The translations under genes were made by a program, and so were the position numbers. From assembly GCF_000264905.1 (NCBI RefSeq), contig NW_006763146.1, forward strand, positions 1,435,630 through 1,454,402: 18,773 nucleotides of DNA. Reading direction: 5' to 3'. Under the pieces are notes generated by a model. The model ran no database searches and had not been told where the DNA came from. It worked only from the letters and a program-made list of their open reading frames with translations. The DNA is from Stereum hirsutum FP-91666 SS1 (lineage: Eukaryota; Basidiomycota; Agaricomycetes; Russulales; Stereaceae). The stretch's first letter is position 1. Each line of letters begins with the position of its first letter. This document shows, piece by piece, positions 16,161 through 18,773 of this stretch.

Positions 16161-17384
16161 TGTCACGACCGGGCGATCAGGGAGTGAAATAAACCCCACA
16201 GTTCACGACGAGTTGGAGAGAGGTTGAGGCGGAAAAAGGGTAAGAATATATTGAGTTAAATAGAAAGCCAGGGAATTGACGATCTGGAAACTGGGGAAAT
16301 ACATGCGAGACTTCTACACTATTTATACTAACTATTCTGTACTGTAGCGAAGGGACTCGAGACTTGGGGAGAATATTTGGAACAATATCTCTAAGTGATG
16401 AGTAAGTGAAAAGTGTCTATCGTTGTACACTACTAGAACGCCAAGGAAAATAGTGAAGAAAGTCATAGCATGTTGCGAGAGGTCTACCAAACGAGTTAAT
16501 CAAGCAGAGCACCAATGCGTAGAGAAACAGTAGGTAAAACAATCAACAGAACAATGGGCCAGTTGGATGAGTAAGTGGATGAGTAAGAAAACTCGTGAAT
16601 CAACGCTAAGAGGGTCCCGAATAATAGTACATCTTTGCAAATGTATAGTACGATCCAATACCTCACTCCCGATACCCAATACTCCTTATTCGAGTGGGGG
16701 ATGGTCGAGTTGAAAGACCAATTCCCTTATCAGATGGCCCTGACACGAGTTGTGCCTGAAACTCGTCGTTGTTGAGCAAGGAGTTGTTGAGATATTCCAT
16801 TCTGTGCCCAGAACTCTTGCGACGAGTCTATAGTGCATGTACATATTTTATTTGGACGGAAAATACGCTCTGTGTAATATCCTAGAGGCGTTGCAAGGAG
16901 GAGGAGAACTGGCGAGTCGGAGTTTGAATCGTTCTACAGGACCGGCAGCTCAGTGCGGCCTCCCATGGTCGAGTTCAAGTGTTCTGCGACTCTTCAACAA
17001 AATCATAGAATGTTCAGATAAATTGGAGAAGTGTCGTTGACCACTTGGCTCCAATCTATCCTTCAGCCGATTTTAGTTTGTGAGGGAAAAGGTCACTAGA
17101 CATAATTCCTACGTCGGGGGAGGATAGGGACTTGGGTCAACGCGCATGCGGGTACTCCCGAAGAGCTTCTCACGCTGGGTTTCTAGCGACTGGAAGGGGT
17201 TAAGAAGACGAAGAAAAACAATAGAATTGTCGAGAAAAATCTGAGGGTGTTGTGAAGCATGTGCGTTCGTGTGTGGGTGGTAATCGGGGACAGAAATGTA
17301 CATAGAAAGTTAAAAATAGGAAGAATGTATATGGAATATAGTTCGGATGGCGCTAGGTGGCGTGTCATGGCGGCGGTCATGACA
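16161..17384 (-). mobile_element. Solo LTR, 1224 bp, with perfect target duplication
   Basis: Ends are TGTCACGACCG (16161) and CGGTCATGACA (17384), an 11-bp inverted pair with one mismatch that begins TG and ends CA. ATATG flanks both sides (16156-16160 and 17385-17389), the 5-bp duplication typical of LTR integration. Orientation is minus: TATAAATA lies at 16327-16320 (minus strand), leaving about 160 bp to the 3' end. No gag, pol or second LTR is present, so this is most simply a solo LTR left by recombination between the two LTRs of a full element. The single end mismatch sits at a CpG (TCGTGACA to TCATGACA). A non-autonomous DNA element with TG...CA ends is the less likely alternative. 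Confidence 0.85.
16320..16327 (-). promoter_or_regulatory. TATA box of the solo LTR
   Basis: TATAAATA on the minus strand, about 160 bp from the LTR 3' end, consistent with a U3/R boundary promoter. Confidence 0.5.
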
Positions 17385-17531
17385 ATATGCGTTCCTTTGC
17401 CTAATAAGTGCTATTTCAGTAATCTCTTCACACAGTCGGTCTCTCTTGTTGACAACCACACCACTTTCTTACCCAATATTGAAAATAACGAGCATGCTAC
17501 GACAGGTCATGCCACGATTATATCCGTGCGA

Positions 17532-17728
17532 GTACCTGTGTCCTCAGAGGCCACACCTGTATCCGGGGTGGCATCCGTGGGTACGGGTATCCATATCCAC
17601 GGATACAGGTACTTGCCAATGGGCGGGTACTCATGGATAGAGATAATCTACGGGTATCTTGAAAGTACCTGAGGAGTACCTGTGGGTACTGTGATAAATA
17701 TGAGCTGGGGAAGGGGGTATAGGGGTAC
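17532..17728. repeat. GTAC-rich low-complexity block
   Basis: Eight GTAC tetramers start at 17532, 17581, 17609, 17627, 17665, 17676, 17686 and 17725, mixed with GGTATCC/GGATACC. ATCCGTGG (17573-17580) and CCACGGAT (17597-17604) form perfect inverted arms. Confidence 0.65.
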
Positions 17729-18229
17729 TCACCAGGTCAATACTGTCATTCTCAACGACAGGTGGGCCGAATCACATCAAACCAAGAACAGGGGGCAATG
17801 CGGGACATCCAAACACGTCGATTGACCATGCAACGTTGGAAACACGTGCCAAACTGAGTGAGAACGAGCATTTTTACGGTTGGAGGGGTAATGAGGACTC
17901 ACCAGGGTCAACACCACCGTTCTCAATGATGAGCGGGTCGTTTCTTGTCAAACTAAATGCAGGGCCCGATACAGGAGCTCAAGACGCGTTGATTGGTGTC
18001 ATTACCTCCAAAACATCACGTGATTTGAGCGAGAACGGACAAATTTACAGTTTAAGGGGGTAGTGGGCACTCAATGGGGTCAACACCGCCATTCTCAATG
18101 ACGAGTGGGCCATTTCTCATGAAACAAAATACAGGGCCCAATGCAGGGGATCAAGATGCGTTGATTGATGGTACTACATCGGAAATGTACGCAGTATTGA
18201 GCGAGAACGAGCAATTTTACGATGGCAAG
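17712..18229. repeat. 171/172-bp satellite, three tandem copies
   Basis: The landmark GTCAA (beginning GTCAATACTGTCATTCTCAA in copy 1, GTCAACACCnCCnTTCTCAATGA in copies 2 and 3) falls at 17736, 17907 and 18079, giving periods of 171 and 172 bp. Other shared blocks are GAGCGGGTCG/GAGTGGGCCA, ATGCAGGGCCC, CAAGA(C/T)GCGTTGATTG and GAGCGAGAACG. Copies are diverged. The array ends where the LTR at 18230 begins. It is not alignable to the satellite at 8353-9480. Confidence 0.85.
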
Positions 18230-18389
18230 TGTTATGGACACTTTTTTTTCTCTGTTACTTCGTGTATCTTTTTCTTTTCTTTTCCTTTACCGCGTTCCTA
18301 GTAAGGTGACGCACACCCGGACTTCGGCTCGACCCCTGGTCACTGAAATCCCTTTAAAACCCTTCTATAAACATATCCCTTTCTCTCAC

Positions 18390-18478
18390 GGACACGTATA
18401 CTTACATTGGACACGTATACATACTTCGGACACGTACGATAGTGGGCTGGACACGTAGGGAAGGACTGCGGACACGAT
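18390..18478 (+). promoter_or_regulatory. Five phased GGACACG(TA) repeats in U3
   Basis: GGACACGTA (last copy GGACACGAT) starts at 18390, 18409, 18428, 18449 and 18470. Spacings are 19, 19, 21 and 21 bp, about two helical turns, and the run ends about 120 bp upstream of the TATA box. This is the layout expected of an enhancer with factor sites on one DNA face; the binding factor is unknown. Confidence 0.6.
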
Positions 18479-18597
18479 ATCTCGTTCGAATATGGACTAC
18501 CGCGGTGTGGCTTGGCTCTGGCTCGGCGGAGCAGACGAACTCTTAGGCTGATGTGGCGGACCTATATGACGTGGCGATTCACACGGACTTGTACTAG

Positions 18598-18605
18598 TAT
18601 AAATA
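18598..18605 (+). promoter_or_regulatory. TATA box of the terminal LTR
   Basis: TATAAATA within CTAGTATAAATATCG. A start site about 25-35 bp downstream would begin the transcript at or just before the leader hairpin. Confidence 0.6.
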
Positions 18606-18616
18606 TCGAACCTTTG

Positions 18617-18736
18617 TAGTCGAGATTCTCCAACCTGTTCACTTGTATCGTACCTACAGTGTTTCAGTTGAAATCACCAGAATTCTCAATATCGTCTTGT
18701 GCGACCTCAAGACGATACCCCCTCGAATCTCGACTA
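18617..18736 (+). other. Nested perfect stems in the LTR leader
   Basis: Outer arms TAGTCGAGATTC (18617-18628) and GAATCTCGACTA (18725-18736) are perfect over 12 bp. Inside, TATCGTCTTG (18690-18699) and CAAGACGATA (18708-18717) are perfect over 10 bp with an 8-nt loop. As RNA this would fold as one closed domain just downstream of the promoter. Confidence 0.75.
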
Positions 18737-18773
18737 CTGAAGAGCTTTACTATCAGAACCCCCGAATCCCACA

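Larger units (their letters stand above)
14906..17672 (+). pseudogene. Decayed unknown gene, split by a solo LTR
   Basis: Unrecognised family. ATG at 14906; exon 1 to 15009 (GSLAPAVVTELDVTIVLIGE). Intron 15010-15061 (GTATGT donor, AAG acceptor) is in phase with exon 2, 15062-15802. Exon 2 reads TVARFSDPIVRAEQQTLWTL, CIPAVEVDRDVLLRLSQWEH, HHYPQQYPIYDKITEEIKTV, then RYITFSPLFVRDWLPPIRE and LQLKANDLGEPLTNHLVQ. It has stops at 15261, 15522, 15683 and 15764, and a frameshift near 15595. Intron 15803-15873 (GTAAAA...TTGCAG) is phase 0 and leads into a frame open from 15874 to the LTR target at 16160. Taking out the LTR and one ATATG copy, that frame stays open to 17672. The part after 15874 is hydrophobic, Cys-rich and less convincing; it may be 3'-UTR. 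Confidence 0.5.
18230..18773 (+). mobile_element. LTR, incomplete at the window end
   Basis: Begins TGTTATGGACAC, directly truncating the third satellite copy. It has a pyrimidine tract, five GGACACG repeats, a TATA box at 18598-18605 (TATAAATA) and a structured downstream leader. This layout matches U3-R-U5 of a retrotransposon LTR. The 3' end, the primer-binding site and any coding region lie outside the window. The start is inferred from the TG dinucleotide and the satellite break; the flanking 5 bp (GCAAG) would be the predicted target duplication. Confidence 0.65.

Overview
The window looks like a repeat-rich, gene-poor piece of a filamentous fungal genome, most likely an Agaricomycete basidiomycete. 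The grounds are short GT-AG introns of about 45-80 nt with GTRWGT donors, a decayed PIF/Harbinger-type transposase, LTRs with TG...CA ends, and many reading frames broken by single stops, several of which can be read as CGA to TGA changes. No bacterial operon, rRNA gene or intact tRNA gene was found. Organism and family calls come from reading the sequence only; no database search was run.

Layout. 1-1.55 kb: a spliced gene of unknown family with one in-frame stop, then a 25-bp minisatellite. 1.9-4.15 kb: short gene fragments between two CATG-rich low-complexity blocks. 4.15-6.06 kb: a plus-strand coiled-coil gene relic facing a minus-strand Harbinger transposase relic. 6.1-8.1 kb: a pyrimidine-rich tract with no convincing gene. 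8.15-9.5 kb: a small CTATAG array, then a seven-copy diverged satellite with three-unit higher-order periodicity. 9.5-11.8 kb: two small spliced minus-strand gene candidates and four strong palindromes. 11.9-12.9 kb: a run of canonical introns with very short exons, followed by coding-like frames. 12.97-14.8 kb: two C-rich direct repeats about 1 kb apart and a 339-bp foldback element with a tRNA-like B box in each arm. 14.9-17.7 kb: a decayed unknown gene whose last open frame is split by a solo LTR of 1224 bp with a perfect 5-bp target duplication (ATATG). 17.7-18.77 kb: a GTAC-rich block, three copies of a 171/172-bp satellite, and a second LTR that runs off the window end.

The genes do not form a recognisable pathway. 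The coherent story is layered decay: unknown host or element genes, an old DNA transposon, two nucleosome-scale satellites, and later LTR insertions. The best candidates for something undescribed are the higher-order satellite with conserved dyads (8353-9480), the B-box foldback (14431-14769), the palindrome cluster (9482-11799) and the phased repeats with nested stems in the terminal LTR.
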